NCBI RefSeq assembly: GCF_003058195.1
Contig: NZ_QBUH01000003.1
Location: 124,001 to 188,000 of the forward strand
Length of the DNA: 64,000 bases
Direction of reading: 5' to 3'
Source: Elizabethkingia sp. YR214
GTDB taxonomy: Bacteria > Bacteroidota > Bacteroidia > Flavobacteriales > Weeksellaceae
In this document: in pieces, positions 43,454 through 52,760 of the stretch
Layout of the letters: the number at the start of each line of letters is the position of its first letter
Position numbering within the stretch: position 1 is the first letter of the stretch
Made by a program: the position numbers and the translations under genes
Notes under the pieces: generated by a model
The model's database searches: none
Told to the model about the DNA's origin: nothing
The model's input: only the letters and a program-made list of their open reading frames with translations

Positions 43454-44485
43454 TTAATATAATTCTTCACAAAGTTCTTTCATTACCTGTATCCATTCAT
43501 CATTGTCATTTAGACAAGGAATATAGGAGAAGGATTTTCCACCTGCGTGTTCGAAGATTTCTTTCCCTTCTTCGGAAATCTCTTCAAGCGTTTCCAGACA
43601 GTCTGAAACAAAAGCCGGACATACTACTGCCAGGTCTTTTACTCCTTGTTTAGGAAGACTTTCCAGGGTTGCATCGGTATAAGGCTGAATCCATGGGTCT
43701 TTTCCCAATCGTGACTGGAAAGTAAGGATTACTTTATCCTCTGCTAATGCTAATTTTTCACGAACTAATCGGGTCGTTTCATAGCAATGATTCAGATAAC
43801 AGTATTCATTGAAGTGATGATGTCCCTCGGTTCTGCAATTCTCAAGATTACAGGTTTGTGTAGGATCTGTTTTATAAATATGCCTTTCTGGTACACCATG
43901 ATAAGAAAACTGAAGTTTGTCAAATGTCTCAGGCAATTGTTTTCTGATGCTATCAGCCAACACATTTATGTAAATATCGCGGTTGTAAAAAGGCTTTACA
44001 TACTTAATCTTTACATCAGGAAATTTTTTCTTTCTTACCTCTTCGGCCTTTACAGTAACTGTTTCGGTAGTACTCATAGCATATTGTGGATATAAAGGGA
44101 AAAGAATAATTTCATTTACACCTTTATCTACAAGATCTTGAATTCCTTTTTCAATGGAAGGTTGTGCATAACGCATTCCTAATGCTACAGGAACATCTAC
44201 TACCTGCTGAAGCTTCTTTTGTATCTGTTCCGAGATAACAATTAGTGGTGATCCTTGATCAGTCCACACCGTTTTGTAGGCTTCTGCGGATTTTTTTGGA
44301 CGGGTTTTCAGAATAATCCCCTGTACCAATATAGACCTGAACAGCCATCTGGTATCAATTACTCTTTCATCCATCAGAAATTCATCAAGATATTCTTTTA
44401 CATCCTTTACAGATGTGGATCTGGGAGAGCCAAGGTTGACCAGTAATATTCCTTTTTTAATATTCGAAGTCTGAGAGTTACTCAC
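43454..44485 (-). CDS. hemH: Ferrochelatase
   Basis: 343 residues. Inserts ferrous iron into the porphyrin in heme synthesis. Signatures: KKGILLVNLGSPRSTSVKDV, the catalytic His in LQFSYHGVPERHIYKTDPTQ (about residue 193) and Glu in VVCPAFVSDCLETLEEISEE. A Cys-rich stretch (CNLENC) is present. It is encoded 33 bases downstream of the Nfu-like gene on the same strand; both belong to iron cofactor metabolism, so an operon is plausible. Confidence 0.96.
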   Translation of the reverse strand: MSNSQTSNIKKGILLVNLGSPRSTSVKDVKEYLDEFLMDERVIDTRWLFRSILVQGIILKTRPKKSAEAYKTVWTDQGSPLIVISEQIQKKLQQVVDVPVALGMRYAQPSIEKGIQDLVDKGVNEIILFPLYPQYAMSTTETVTVKAEEVRKKKFPDVKIKYVKPFYNRDIYINVLADSIRKQLPETFDKLQFSYHGVPERHIYKTDPTQTCNLENCRTEGHHHFNEYCYLNHCYETTRLVREKLALAEDKVILTFQSRLGKDPWIQPYTDATLESLPKQGVKDLAVVCPAFVSDCLETLEEISEEGKEIFEHAGGKSFSYIPCLNDNDEWIQVMKELCEELY

Positions 44486-44518
44486 AAGCTTTTTATTATT
44501 GGTGTTTGTAATAGAGGA

Positions 44519-45397
44519 TTATCCGTTAACAGCTTCTACGTTGTTTACAAGCTCAGGAACGAATTGCTTCAGTATTCCTTCAATGCCGTTTTTCAATGTC
44601 GCTGTAGAAGAAGGACAACCGCTACATGCTCCCTGTAATAACATTCTTGCAGTCTTACTCTCTTTATCGTACTCGATTAAAGAAATTTTTCCACCGTCAT
44701 TTTCTACTGCAGGAGATACATATTCATTAAGGATATCGCTGATTTTTTGTTCATCATCAGTATAATCACGGTTAATGATTTTTTGTACCGGATTCTCATG
44801 CTGATGCGCAGGAACATTGCTGATCGGATTACCGTTCTGGAGATAATCTGCAATAAAGCCACGTGCATCCATCATTACCTCATGCCATTGTACATTGTCG
44901 GTTTTGGTAAGTGCTACAAAATTATCACTGATGAAAATTTCTTTTACATAATCCAGTTTTTCAAAGACTGTTTTAGCTAAAGGAATATCTGTAGCTTCTT
45001 CCGGATTACGTATTTCCAGAAAACCTTCTAATAAAATTTTGTTAGAAACAAATTTCATTACCGAAGGGTTTGGAGTCATCTCAGCATATAATGTATACTG
45101 TTCTTTTTTCTTTGGTAAAAAGATTTTCGGGTAAGCCAGTAACTGATCTTCAATTACATTTTTAAGGCTTTGTGCCACAACATCCCACTCTACAGTATCT
45201 TCTTTGGCTACAGCAATAAAGTTGGCTGTAATAAAGATACGAGTGATAAACGGATAGTTGAATAATTCCTGGGCAACAGGAATTTCTGAAATATCAGAAT
45301 TTCTATCCAGTTCCAAAGAGCCTTCTATTAAAGTATGTCCAGCGACAAACTTTAGGACTTTTGGATTCTCAGTAGGTTCTATTAAGATTTGATACAT
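44519..45397 (-). CDS. NifU-family Fe-S scaffold with two Nfu N domains
   Basis: 292 residues from the ATG at 45397; an upstream frame from 45466 would start beyond the -7 element (45421-45428). Two tandem Nfu_N domains (about 1-90, YQILIEPTENPKVLKFVAG; about 98-190, YTLYAEMTPNPSVMKFVSN) precede a C-terminal NifU domain with ARMLLQGACSGCPSSTATLK, whose CxxC binds a [4Fe-4S] cluster. It is a likely Fe-S carrier. Most Nfu proteins have one N domain or none. Adjacent to hemH. Confidence 0.9.
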   Translation of the reverse strand: MYQILIEPTENPKVLKFVAGHTLIEGSLELDRNSDISEIPVAQELFNYPFITRIFITANFIAVAKEDTVEWDVVAQSLKNVIEDQLLAYPKIFLPKKKEQYTLYAEMTPNPSVMKFVSNKILLEGFLEIRNPEEATDIPLAKTVFEKLDYVKEIFISDNFVALTKTDNVQWHEVMMDARGFIADYLQNGNPISNVPAHQHENPVQKIINRDYTDDEQKISDILNEYVSPAVENDGGKISLIEYDKESKTARMLLQGACSGCPSSTATLKNGIEGILKQFVPELVNNVEAVNG

Positions 45398-45554
45398 TGT
45401 TATTTTGAATAAAATGAATACAAAAATATCGTAAATTGGTGGGTAATAAAAATCTAAACAGGACATAAAATCGGCGAAAGGCTCAAACTGTTGATGGATA
45501 AAGGTTTGCGGGTATTCGATTCTTTCAATTGATTTTATTTATAAAAAATAAATT

Positions 45555-46079
45555 ATGGCTTTAATAAAGGAATTACTGGGGAAAACACCGGAGTTTGGAG
45601 AGAATGTTTATCTGGCAGAAACTGCAACGATAATTGGTGATGTTAAAATGGGTAAAGACTGTAGTGTATGGTTTAATGCAGTTATCCGCGGAGATGTAAA
45701 CAGTATAAGGATAGGTAATCAGGTAAATATTCAGGACAATGCAATGATCCACTGTACTTTCGAAAAAACCGAAACCATTATTGGTGACAATGTTTCTATT
45801 GGTCATAATGCAATTGTTCACGGATGCCAGGTACATGACAATGTCTTGATTGGTATGGGAGCTATTGTAATGGACGATTGTATCGTGGAGAATAATTCGA
45901 TTGTTGCAGCCGGAGCTGTTGTTACCCAAGGGACACATATAAAAGCCGGAGAAATCTGGGCAGGAGTGCCGGCAAAAAGAATAAAATCTGTTTCTGTAGA
46001 CTTGCTGGAAGGAGAAATTCACAGAATATCGAATAACTATATCAAATACTCTTCGTGGTATAAAGAAGGCGGAGAATAA
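45555..46079 (+). CDS. Gamma-carbonic anhydrase family protein
   Basis: 174 residues with left-handed beta-helix hexapeptide repeats from about residue 15 to 135 (for example GKDCSVWFNAVIRGDVNSIR and IGNQVNIQDNAMIHCTFEKT). Zinc-ligand histidines are visible in MIHCTF, IGHNAIVHGCQVHD. The C-terminus is helical. Homologues (YrdA, PaaY) may be carbonic anhydrases, thioesterases or acyltransferases; the exact activity is unproven. ATG start; 11 bases before the methyltransferase gene. Confidence 0.9.
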   Translation: MALIKELLGKTPEFGENVYLAETATIIGDVKMGKDCSVWFNAVIRGDVNSIRIGNQVNIQDNAMIHCTFEKTETIIGDNVSIGHNAIVHGCQVHDNVLIGMGAIVMDDCIVENNSIVAAGAVVTQGTHIKAGEIWAGVPAKRIKSVSVDLLEGEIHRISNNYIKYSSWYKEGGE

Positions 46080-46090
46080 GCTATTGTTAA

Positions 46091-46801
46091 TTGGAAGAAA
46101 TTTATAAACCTGAGCGGGTTAAACAACTTTTTAATCAAATGTCGGATACGTACGAGAGGATGAATTTTATTACATCCTTTGGGTTTTCTATTCGATGGAG
46201 AAGGCAGTTTTTAGAGAAGTTAAAATCATCTAAAGATTCGCTGCAGGTATTAGATTTACTATCAGGGCTTGGTGAGAACTGGAATTATCTTAAAAACAAA
46301 TTTCCTAATGCTACGTTTTCTGCATTAGATTTTTCAGAGCAAATGGTTCTGAAGTCAGAACAGAAATCTCGCAAGGTGTTTAACCAGAACTTTAAACAAT
46401 ATTGCGAAGATGTATTGGAAAATACACTTCCTTCAGAGACCTATGATGTTGTTTCGTGTGCATACGGAATGAAGACATTTAACCAACAACAACTTGAAAT
46501 TCTTTCTAAAGAATTATATAGAATAATGAGATCCGGAGGTGTATTTAGCTTTGTAGAGGTATCAAAACCAAATAATAAAATTCTTTATAGTTTTTATAAA
46601 CTTTATTTGAAGAGAATAATCCCAATACTAGGAAAACTTTTTCTGGGAAATCCTAATGATTATAAAATGCTTTGGGTTTATACTGAGAGATTTGAAAATA
46701 GCAAAAAAGTTAAAGAAATATTCGAGAAACAAGGATTTGAAATTCATTATGAAAATTATTTCTTTGGTTGTGCCTCTGGAATTAGCGGAATAAAACAATA
46801 G
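46091..46801 (+). CDS. Class I SAM methyltransferase, UbiE/MenG-like
   Basis: 236 residues. The start codon is TTG (46091); homology to this group begins at once (EEIYKPERVKQLFNQMSDTY), so the next ATG at 46139 would cut it. The SAM site is LQVLDLLSGLGENWNYL, less glycine-rich than usual, then FSALDFSEQMVLKSEQ and VVSCAYGMKTFNQQQLEIL. It may methylate a quinone or another small molecule; the demethylmenaquinone role is not certain. Cotranscribed with the gamma-carbonic anhydrase gene, 11 bases apart. Confidence 0.75.
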   Translation: MEEIYKPERVKQLFNQMSDTYERMNFITSFGFSIRWRRQFLEKLKSSKDSLQVLDLLSGLGENWNYLKNKFPNATFSALDFSEQMVLKSEQKSRKVFNQNFKQYCEDVLENTLPSETYDVVSCAYGMKTFNQQQLEILSKELYRIMRSGGVFSFVEVSKPNNKILYSFYKLYLKRIIPILGKLFLGNPNDYKMLWVYTERFENSKKVKEIFEKQGFEIHYENYFFGCASGISGIKQ

Positions 46802-46853
46802 CTTGTTTTCTTGTTAAATATCAGATTGCTTTTCGCTTTTTTATGCCTTAACT

Positions 46854-49004
46854 TTGATGAAACTTTTTCATTCATTGGAGGCACTCGTTGAATTACTTGA
46901 ACATACAAACAGAAGCGTATTTTTAACAGGTAAAGCAGGAACAGGTAAGACTACCTTTCTTAATAATTTTGTAAAAAACACACGCAAAAAACATATCGTT
47001 GTCGCACCTACAGGTATTGCGGCTATTAATGCAGGAGGAGTAACTATACATTCGTTGTTCACAATTCCACCACGAACTTTTGTACCTACTACAGAGCATA
47101 TAGATCGTAATTTGGCCATGAATATCAACGATCTTTTTCCACATTTTAAATACAGAAAAGACAAACTAAAACTGTTCCGTGAGATTGAACTGATTATTAT
47201 AGATGAGGTATCAATGCTGCGTGCTGATGTTTTGGATATGATGGATCATTCGTTGAGACATGTCCGCAGAAATCAATTGCCTTTTGGAGGTGCACAGTTA
47301 TTGTTGATAGGAGATTTGTATCAGCTGCCACCAGTTGTAAGAGATGACTCGGAAAGGATATTGTCCAGATTTTATAGCTCACCATTTTTCTTCTCGGCTA
47401 AGGCTTTGCAGGAAGTTCCTTTGGTTACAGTAGAACTAATGAAAGTCTACCGTCAGCAGGATGAAGGATTTCTTGAAATTCTGAATGCAGTCCGGGATGC
47501 TGATATTCGGGGTCTTGATTTTGAAAAATTAAATTCCCGATATGAACCGGACTTTGAACCAAAAGATGAGGCATATATCTACCTGTGTTCGCATAACCGG
47601 ATAGCTGATAATATCAATCAGAAAAGACTGGCCGAACTAGGCGGTAAAACCAAATTCTATAAAGCAGCTGTTGTAGGAAGTTTTAGTGAAAGCCAGTTTC
47701 CCAACGAGGAAGTTTTGGAGCTGAAAGTAGGGGCTCAGATTATGTTTATCAGAAATGATACTTCACCGGAAAAGAAATTTTATAACGGTAAACTTGCTGA
47801 GATTTCTTATATCGATGAAGATGTTATAAAAGCTGTGCTGGATGGTACGGAAGAGGAAATAACGCTGACCAAAGAAACCTGGGAACAGAAAAAATATTCT
47901 CTGGATGAAGAAAAGAATATTAAGGAAGAAGTGCTGGGGAGTTTTGAACAATATCCGATACGCTTAGCATGGGCTGTTACAATACACAAGAGTCAGGGGC
48001 TTACTTTCGATCGTGTGATTATAGATGCTGGTAAATCTTTTGCCAGTGGGCAGGTGTATGTGGCGCTCAGCCGTTGTCGCACATTGGAGGGAATTGTACT
48101 GAAATCGAAAATAACTCCGGAAGTTATATTTAGTGATCACAGGATTGAAAATTTCCAAAAATCGACCAACGCCAATGATATTCTGGAGCAGATTCTGGAG
48201 CGGGAAAAGTATGATTATACGCTGCACAAGGTACAAATGACAATAGATGCCGCATGGTTAAAAGATTCTTCTATTACCTGGATGGCATCTGCACTTTCGG
48301 CTAAAGGATTGGATCAGGAGAAAGTAAAAAATCTCTCACAGATTTTTAAAATAGAAAGTGAAAAGCTCTTTGGTATCTCTGAAAAATTTAAAAAGTTTGT
48401 TCAGCAAAAATCCAGAAGCTTTATAGCCGGAAATATTAAGTGGACAGAAATAGAAGAGAAGTGTAAAGGAGCTGTAAACTTCTTTTACACGAATATTGCA
48501 GAGCAGTTTTTATTACCACTAAAAGATTATTATTCCGAGACAAAAGGTGTTAAAGGATTAAAGGCCTATAATGAAGAAGTAAAATCCTTTATAGATGATC
48601 TTGAAGAATATATCGACAGATTAAAAGAATCTTATTTGCTGGACGTTCCTTTGTTCGATAAAGAAAAGGAACTGGATACTTCGGCTAAAATGATGAAGAA
48701 GCCTACGCATATTATCACCTTTCAGCTATTTGAAGAAGGAAAAACACCAGGCGAGATTGCTAAAGAAAGAGGATTGGTAACATCTACAGTATATGGACAT
48801 CTTGCAAAGATGGCTGAATTAGGACTTGTTGAGATGGAGCGGATCTTTGACAGGAAAAGAATAAAAATATTTGAAGATCAATATCTTCAGGAAGCTTTTG
48901 ACAATCTGTCGGACTGGAAAAAAGCATTACCAGACGAATTTGAATTTCATGAAATCAGGATTCTATGGAATCATTTCAATCATAAATACGAGAATAAAAG
49001 TTAG
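46854..49004 (+). CDS. PIF1-like ATP-dependent DNA helicase with C-terminal helix-turn-helix
   Basis: 716 residues. Superfamily 1B helicase core: Walker A SVFLTGKAGTGKTTFLNNFV (about 21-40), VAPTGIAAINAGGVTIHSLF, IIDEVSMLRADVLDMMD, GDLYQLPPVV and WAVTIHKSQGLTFDRVIIDA plus ALSRCRTLEG. The C-terminus has a helix-turn-helix (LFEEGKTPGEIAKERGLVTS, about 625-644) as in RecQ-associated HTH_40 domains. Likely unwinds DNA structures in replication or repair. ATG at 46854 or 46857. Confidence 0.9.
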   Translation: MMKLFHSLEALVELLEHTNRSVFLTGKAGTGKTTFLNNFVKNTRKKHIVVAPTGIAAINAGGVTIHSLFTIPPRTFVPTTEHIDRNLAMNINDLFPHFKYRKDKLKLFREIELIIIDEVSMLRADVLDMMDHSLRHVRRNQLPFGGAQLLLIGDLYQLPPVVRDDSERILSRFYSSPFFFSAKALQEVPLVTVELMKVYRQQDEGFLEILNAVRDADIRGLDFEKLNSRYEPDFEPKDEAYIYLCSHNRIADNINQKRLAELGGKTKFYKAAVVGSFSESQFPNEEVLELKVGAQIMFIRNDTSPEKKFYNGKLAEISYIDEDVIKAVLDGTEEEITLTKETWEQKKYSLDEEKNIKEEVLGSFEQYPIRLAWAVTIHKSQGLTFDRVIIDAGKSFASGQVYVALSRCRTLEGIVLKSKITPEVIFSDHRIENFQKSTNANDILEQILEREKYDYTLHKVQMTIDAAWLKDSSITWMASALSAKGLDQEKVKNLSQIFKIESEKLFGISEKFKKFVQQKSRSFIAGNIKWTEIEEKCKGAVNFFYTNIAEQFLLPLKDYYSETKGVKGLKAYNEEVKSFIDDLEEYIDRLKESYLLDVPLFDKEKELDTSAKMMKKPTHIITFQLFEEGKTPGEIAKERGLVTSTVYGHLAKMAELGLVEMERIFDRKRIKIFEDQYLQEAFDNLSDWKKALPDEFEFHEIRILWNHFNHKYENKS

Positions 49005-49051
49005 ATAACAGAAAATAAAATTTCAGGCATTAAATCTAAAATTTTAAAGAA

Positions 49052-50050
49052 ATGACTTTACAAAATTTAAAATACTCGGTATTGGATTTGGCTTATATAG
49101 CACAAGGCAATACAATTAAACAAACGCTAAATAACTCACTGGATTTAGCCAGATATGTAGAGAAGCTGGGGTATACCCGTTTCTGGCTGGCGGAACATCA
49201 TAATATGGTCAGTATTGCCAGTTCGGCGACTTCTGTATTGATTGGTTATATTGCCGAGGGAACCAATACTATTCGTGTAGGTTCTGGAGGCGTAATGTTG
49301 CCTAATCATAGTTCGCTGATTATAGCAGAACAATTTGGGACACTAGAGTCCCTGTATCCGGGAAGAATAGATCTGGGGGTTGGGCGTGCACCGGGAACGG
49401 ATGGTTATACTGCTATGGCTTTGGGGAGGAATCCGCAGATTATTAATGAGCAGTTTCCGAGACAGATTTCAGAATTGCATACTTATTTCTCAGAAGAAAA
49501 CAAAAATGGACAGGTAAGAGCCATTCCGGGAGAAGGGTTGAATATTCCTGTTTATATACTGGGATCTAGTACAGATAGTGCATGGTTGGCTGCTGAATTA
49601 GGATTGCCTTATGCATTTGCCGGGCATTTTGCTCCCGATCAGATGAGTATGGCGTTTAAGATTTACAGAGAGAATTATAAACCCTCGGATAGATTTCCGG
49701 AACCTTACATTATTGCGGCAACCAATATTATTGCCGCAGACACAGATGAAGAAGCAGAATATTTGTCTACAACTTTATATCAAGCATTTGTAAACCTTGT
49801 CCGGAATGACAGGAAACCAGCCCAGCCACCTGTGGAAGATATGGATACAATCTGGTCGCCAATGGAAGCAATGCAGGTTCGCCGAATGCTTTCCCTAAGT
49901 ATCATAGGAAGTAAGGAAACGGTTCAAAAGAAGTTAAATGATTTCCTTGAAGTATACCAGATCGATGAATTAATGGCTGTTACCAATGTTTATGATCATA
50001 AAGCAAGGCTGAGATCATATGAAATTTTGAAAGAAGCGATTACAGGCTAA
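49052..50050 (+). CDS. LLM-class flavin-dependent oxidoreductase
   Basis: 332 residues of a luciferase-like TIM barrel. Family blocks: GYTRFWLAEHHNMVSIASSA (about 41-60), IRVGSGGVMLPNHSSLIIAE, FGTLESLYPGRIDLGVGRAP and VYILGSSTDSAWLAAELGLP. These match the YhbW/MsnO8-type alkanal monooxygenase-like group; electron donor and substrate are unknown. Single-gene unit ending at an inverted repeat terminator. Confidence 0.88.
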   Translation: MTLQNLKYSVLDLAYIAQGNTIKQTLNNSLDLARYVEKLGYTRFWLAEHHNMVSIASSATSVLIGYIAEGTNTIRVGSGGVMLPNHSSLIIAEQFGTLESLYPGRIDLGVGRAPGTDGYTAMALGRNPQIINEQFPRQISELHTYFSEENKNGQVRAIPGEGLNIPVYILGSSTDSAWLAAELGLPYAFAGHFAPDQMSMAFKIYRENYKPSDRFPEPYIIAATNIIAADTDEEAEYLSTTLYQAFVNLVRNDRKPAQPPVEDMDTIWSPMEAMQVRRMLSLSIIGSKETVQKKLNDFLEVYQIDELMAVTNVYDHKARLRSYEILKEAITG

Positions 50051-50073
50051 TTGATAAGAAACAAAATTTAGAA

Positions 50074-50122
50074 GTACAAAAAGGAGAAGGCTTTTTATCG
50101 TTTCCTTTTTGTACTTTGTTTT
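50074..50122 (+). terminator. Terminator of the LLM oxidoreductase gene
   Basis: 12-bp perfect stem GTACAAAAAGGA (50074-50085) with TCCTTTTTGTAC (50103-50114), 17-base loop, followed by TTTGTTTTTT. Confidence 0.6.
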
Positions 50123-50234
50123 TTATAATCATATATCAACGTCCTGAAAAATAATGAATTATTTCATAAAATCTTTACAGACTTTGCGGTAAAATAATTC
50201 AGACAGTTTTTTAAATTTGTGAAGATTAAAATCT

Positions 50235-51881
50235 ATGCTTAAATATTTATCCCTATCCGTACTTAGCGGATTGTTGTTCGCAATATCGTGGCCTGCTCAC
50301 GGAATTCCTGTATTTATATTCATTGCCTTTGTTCCACTTATGCTGCTGGAGCATCATCTTGCTAATTTCAGTACAGTAAAAAGGAAAAAACTTGCAGTAT
50401 TTGGATTCAGCTTTCTAAGCTTTTTCATTTGGAACATACTTACTACATGGTGGTTATTCAATTCTCTAATGCCGGATGGTAGCCATTCCATCATAGCTGT
50501 AGCAGTACCTACATTGCTTAACTCTACAATGATGTCGCTGGTATTTCTGTTCTATCATATTTACAAAAAAAGGATAGGAACCTATCTGGGGTTGGTCTTT
50601 TTTGTAGCCTTATGGATTTGTTTTGAGAAACTTCACACCAGTTGGGAGCTCAGCTGGCCATGGCTTACGCTTGGAAATGCATTTGCAGGCTGGCATCAGT
50701 GGGTGCAGTGGTATGATACAACAGGAGTCTTCGGAGGATCTTTATGGATTCTGACAGCCAATATTGCTGCTTACTATACATACCGACTTTTCCAGGTAAC
50801 CAGGAAGAGAAAGGAACTCATAAAAAATACAGCAATTTTCCTGGCCATTATATTAGTTCCGCTGAGCTTATCTCTGGTAAAGTATAATCAGATAAAACTT
50901 ACTTCGGATAAAACAGTTAATGCAGTCTTGTTACAGCCAGAACTTGATCCTTATGCAGAAAAATATAGCAAGGATAGTGTTACGATTGTAAATGAATTAC
51001 TGGATATAGCCAAAAAGAATGCAAAAGGGAAAGTAGACTTCTTTATTGCTCCCGAAACCGCAATTCCAGGCTCTGGAGGGCTTAGTGAAAATGGATTTGC
51101 CCATAGTTATGTTCTGAACAGCATACAGGATTTTACAAAACAATATCCGCAATCGGTATTTCTAACTGGAGCCTCCACCTATAAAGTTTATCCAAACGAG
51201 GAAAAAGCTTCTGAAACAGCTTATCTTGTAGGAAATGTTGGTGTGTGGGTTGATAGTTATAATACGGCATTGCAAATTGCTCCGGGACAAAAGATAGAAA
51301 CTTATCATAAAGGTAAACTGGTGCCTGGCGTAGAAAGCTTCCCATATATTACAGTACTAAAACCTTTGTTGGGCGAGGCTATGCTAAATTTTGGAGGAAC
51401 AATAGCATCATTGGGAAGTGATAAAGAAAGAAAAGTATTTTCCAATCCTTATAACACGGCTAAAGTAGCTCCTATTATTTGTTACGAGAGTGTTTATGGA
51501 GAATATGTAACAGAATATGTAAAGAATGGGGCTAATCTATTAGCTATTGTTACCAATGACTCCTGGTGGGGTTATTCGCCTGGTCACCGACAGCTATTAG
51601 CTCTTGCAAAACTAAGAGCAATAGAAACGCGTAAAGAAGTTGTGCGTGCTGCAAATAGTGGTACAAGTGCCCATATCAATGTCAGAGGGGATGTTGTAGA
51701 GAATCTTCCTTATGGAGCTCAGGGAGCAATTCAGGTAAAAGCAGGGATTTTTGAAGGAGAAACGCCTTATGTGAAATACGGAGATGTAATTTATAGAATA
51801 GCATTATTTGTATTTGGTTTTCTGTTTATCTATTTTTGGTCTCAAATCTATTTATCAAGTAAAAATAAAGTCAAGAAATAA
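50235..51881 (+). CDS. lnt: Apolipoprotein N-acyltransferase
   Basis: 548 residues. Adds the third acyl chain to lipoproteins at the inner membrane. About six N-terminal membrane helices (1-210), with GNAFAGWHQWVQWYDTTGVF typical of Lnt, then a nitrilase-like domain: catalytic Glu in FFIAPETAIP, Lys in YHKGKLVPGVESFPY and Cys in PIICYESVYGEYV; DSWWGYSPGHRQLLALAKLR also matches. One base overlaps the ROK kinase start (TAATG), so it appears to lead the mannose-gene operon. Confidence 0.95.
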   Translation: MLKYLSLSVLSGLLFAISWPAHGIPVFIFIAFVPLMLLEHHLANFSTVKRKKLAVFGFSFLSFFIWNILTTWWLFNSLMPDGSHSIIAVAVPTLLNSTMMSLVFLFYHIYKKRIGTYLGLVFFVALWICFEKLHTSWELSWPWLTLGNAFAGWHQWVQWYDTTGVFGGSLWILTANIAAYYTYRLFQVTRKRKELIKNTAIFLAIILVPLSLSLVKYNQIKLTSDKTVNAVLLQPELDPYAEKYSKDSVTIVNELLDIAKKNAKGKVDFFIAPETAIPGSGGLSENGFAHSYVLNSIQDFTKQYPQSVFLTGASTYKVYPNEEKASETAYLVGNVGVWVDSYNTALQIAPGQKIETYHKGKLVPGVESFPYITVLKPLLGEAMLNFGGTIASLGSDKERKVFSNPYNTAKVAPIICYESVYGEYVTEYVKNGANLLAIVTNDSWWGYSPGHRQLLALAKLRAIETRKEVVRAANSGTSAHINVRGDVVENLPYGAQGAIQVKAGIFEGETPYVKYGDVIYRIALFVFGFLFIYFWSQIYLSSKNKVKK

Positions 51882-52741
51882 TGCAAAATATAGTTGGCAT
51901 AGACATAGGCGGATCACATATTACCTTAGCACAGGTAGATCCTGAGAAACATGAAATTATTACTTCTACTTATGTCCGCGAGCGTGTAGACTCTTTCGCA
52001 GATCCTGAAACGATTTTCCATGCCTGGGTTTCCGGTATTGAAAAGGCTATAGGAGATTTAAGAAAAGAGGAACTACTTATCGGTATCGCTATGCCGGGAC
52101 CTTTCGATTACGAAAATGGTGTTTCACTAATGCTACACGGGAAATTTCTTTCCATTTATGATGTAAATATTAAGGAGGAATTGGCGCGCCGTTTAGAAAT
52201 AAAAACCAATCAGATCCATTTTATCAATGATGCTGCTGCTTTTTTAGAAGGAGAAGTATTTGGAGGATGTGTACAAGGACACGGAAGAATTTTCGGAGTT
52301 ACACTGGGTACAGGCTTGGGGACTACATTTTATAACGGAACAGTAGCTACAGACGAAGATTTGTGGAATTCACCTTTTCATGAAAGCATCTGTGAGGATT
52401 ATCTTGCAACAAGATGGTTTGTAAACCGTTATGCTGAACTTACAGGAGAAACAATTACAGGAGCTAAAGATCTGCTGGATAAGCCAGAAGAACTGCGGAA
52501 TAAAATGTTCGATGAATATGCAGATTCTTTTGCAGAATTTATACTGAAATATGTAAAGTATTATGATCCCGAAGTTCTAGTGATCGGAGGTAATATTTCT
52601 AAAGCATATCCTTATTTTGCTGAACGTTTAAATCATATTCTTGAGGAGAATCGGATAGAACTGAAAATTGAAATATCTGAAATTTTTGAAGATGCAGCAA
52701 TTCTCGGAGCAGCTAGTTATGCTTTGAAAATGAAAAACTAA
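51881..52741 (+). CDS. ROK-family sugar kinase
   Basis: 286 residues. ATP site IVGIDIGGSHITLAQVDPE, IGIAMPGPFDYENGV, catalytic Asp in HFINDAAAFLEGE and GVTLGTGLGTTFYNG (adenosine-binding). The usual ROK zinc motif (CxCGxxGC) is absent; only FHESICEDYLATRW occupies that region. It probably phosphorylates a hexose; mannose is suggested by the next two genes (GH92 mannosidase and M6P-isomerase-type cupin). Overlaps lnt by one base and precedes the mannosidase by 19. Confidence 0.85.
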   Translation: MQNIVGIDIGGSHITLAQVDPEKHEIITSTYVRERVDSFADPETIFHAWVSGIEKAIGDLRKEELLIGIAMPGPFDYENGVSLMLHGKFLSIYDVNIKEELARRLEIKTNQIHFINDAAAFLEGEVFGGCVQGHGRIFGVTLGTGLGTTFYNGTVATDEDLWNSPFHESICEDYLATRWFVNRYAELTGETITGAKDLLDKPEELRNKMFDEYADSFAEFILKYVKYYDPEVLVIGGNISKAYPYFAERLNHILEENRIELKIEISEIFEDAAILGAASYALKMKN

Positions 52742-52760
52742 AACCTGTTACTGTTAAACT

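Noticed and set aside
45573-46022. 149-residue minus-strand frame opposite the carbonic anhydrase-like gene
   Set aside because: A mirror of the hexapeptide repeats; composition is unlike a real protein and no start region is present.
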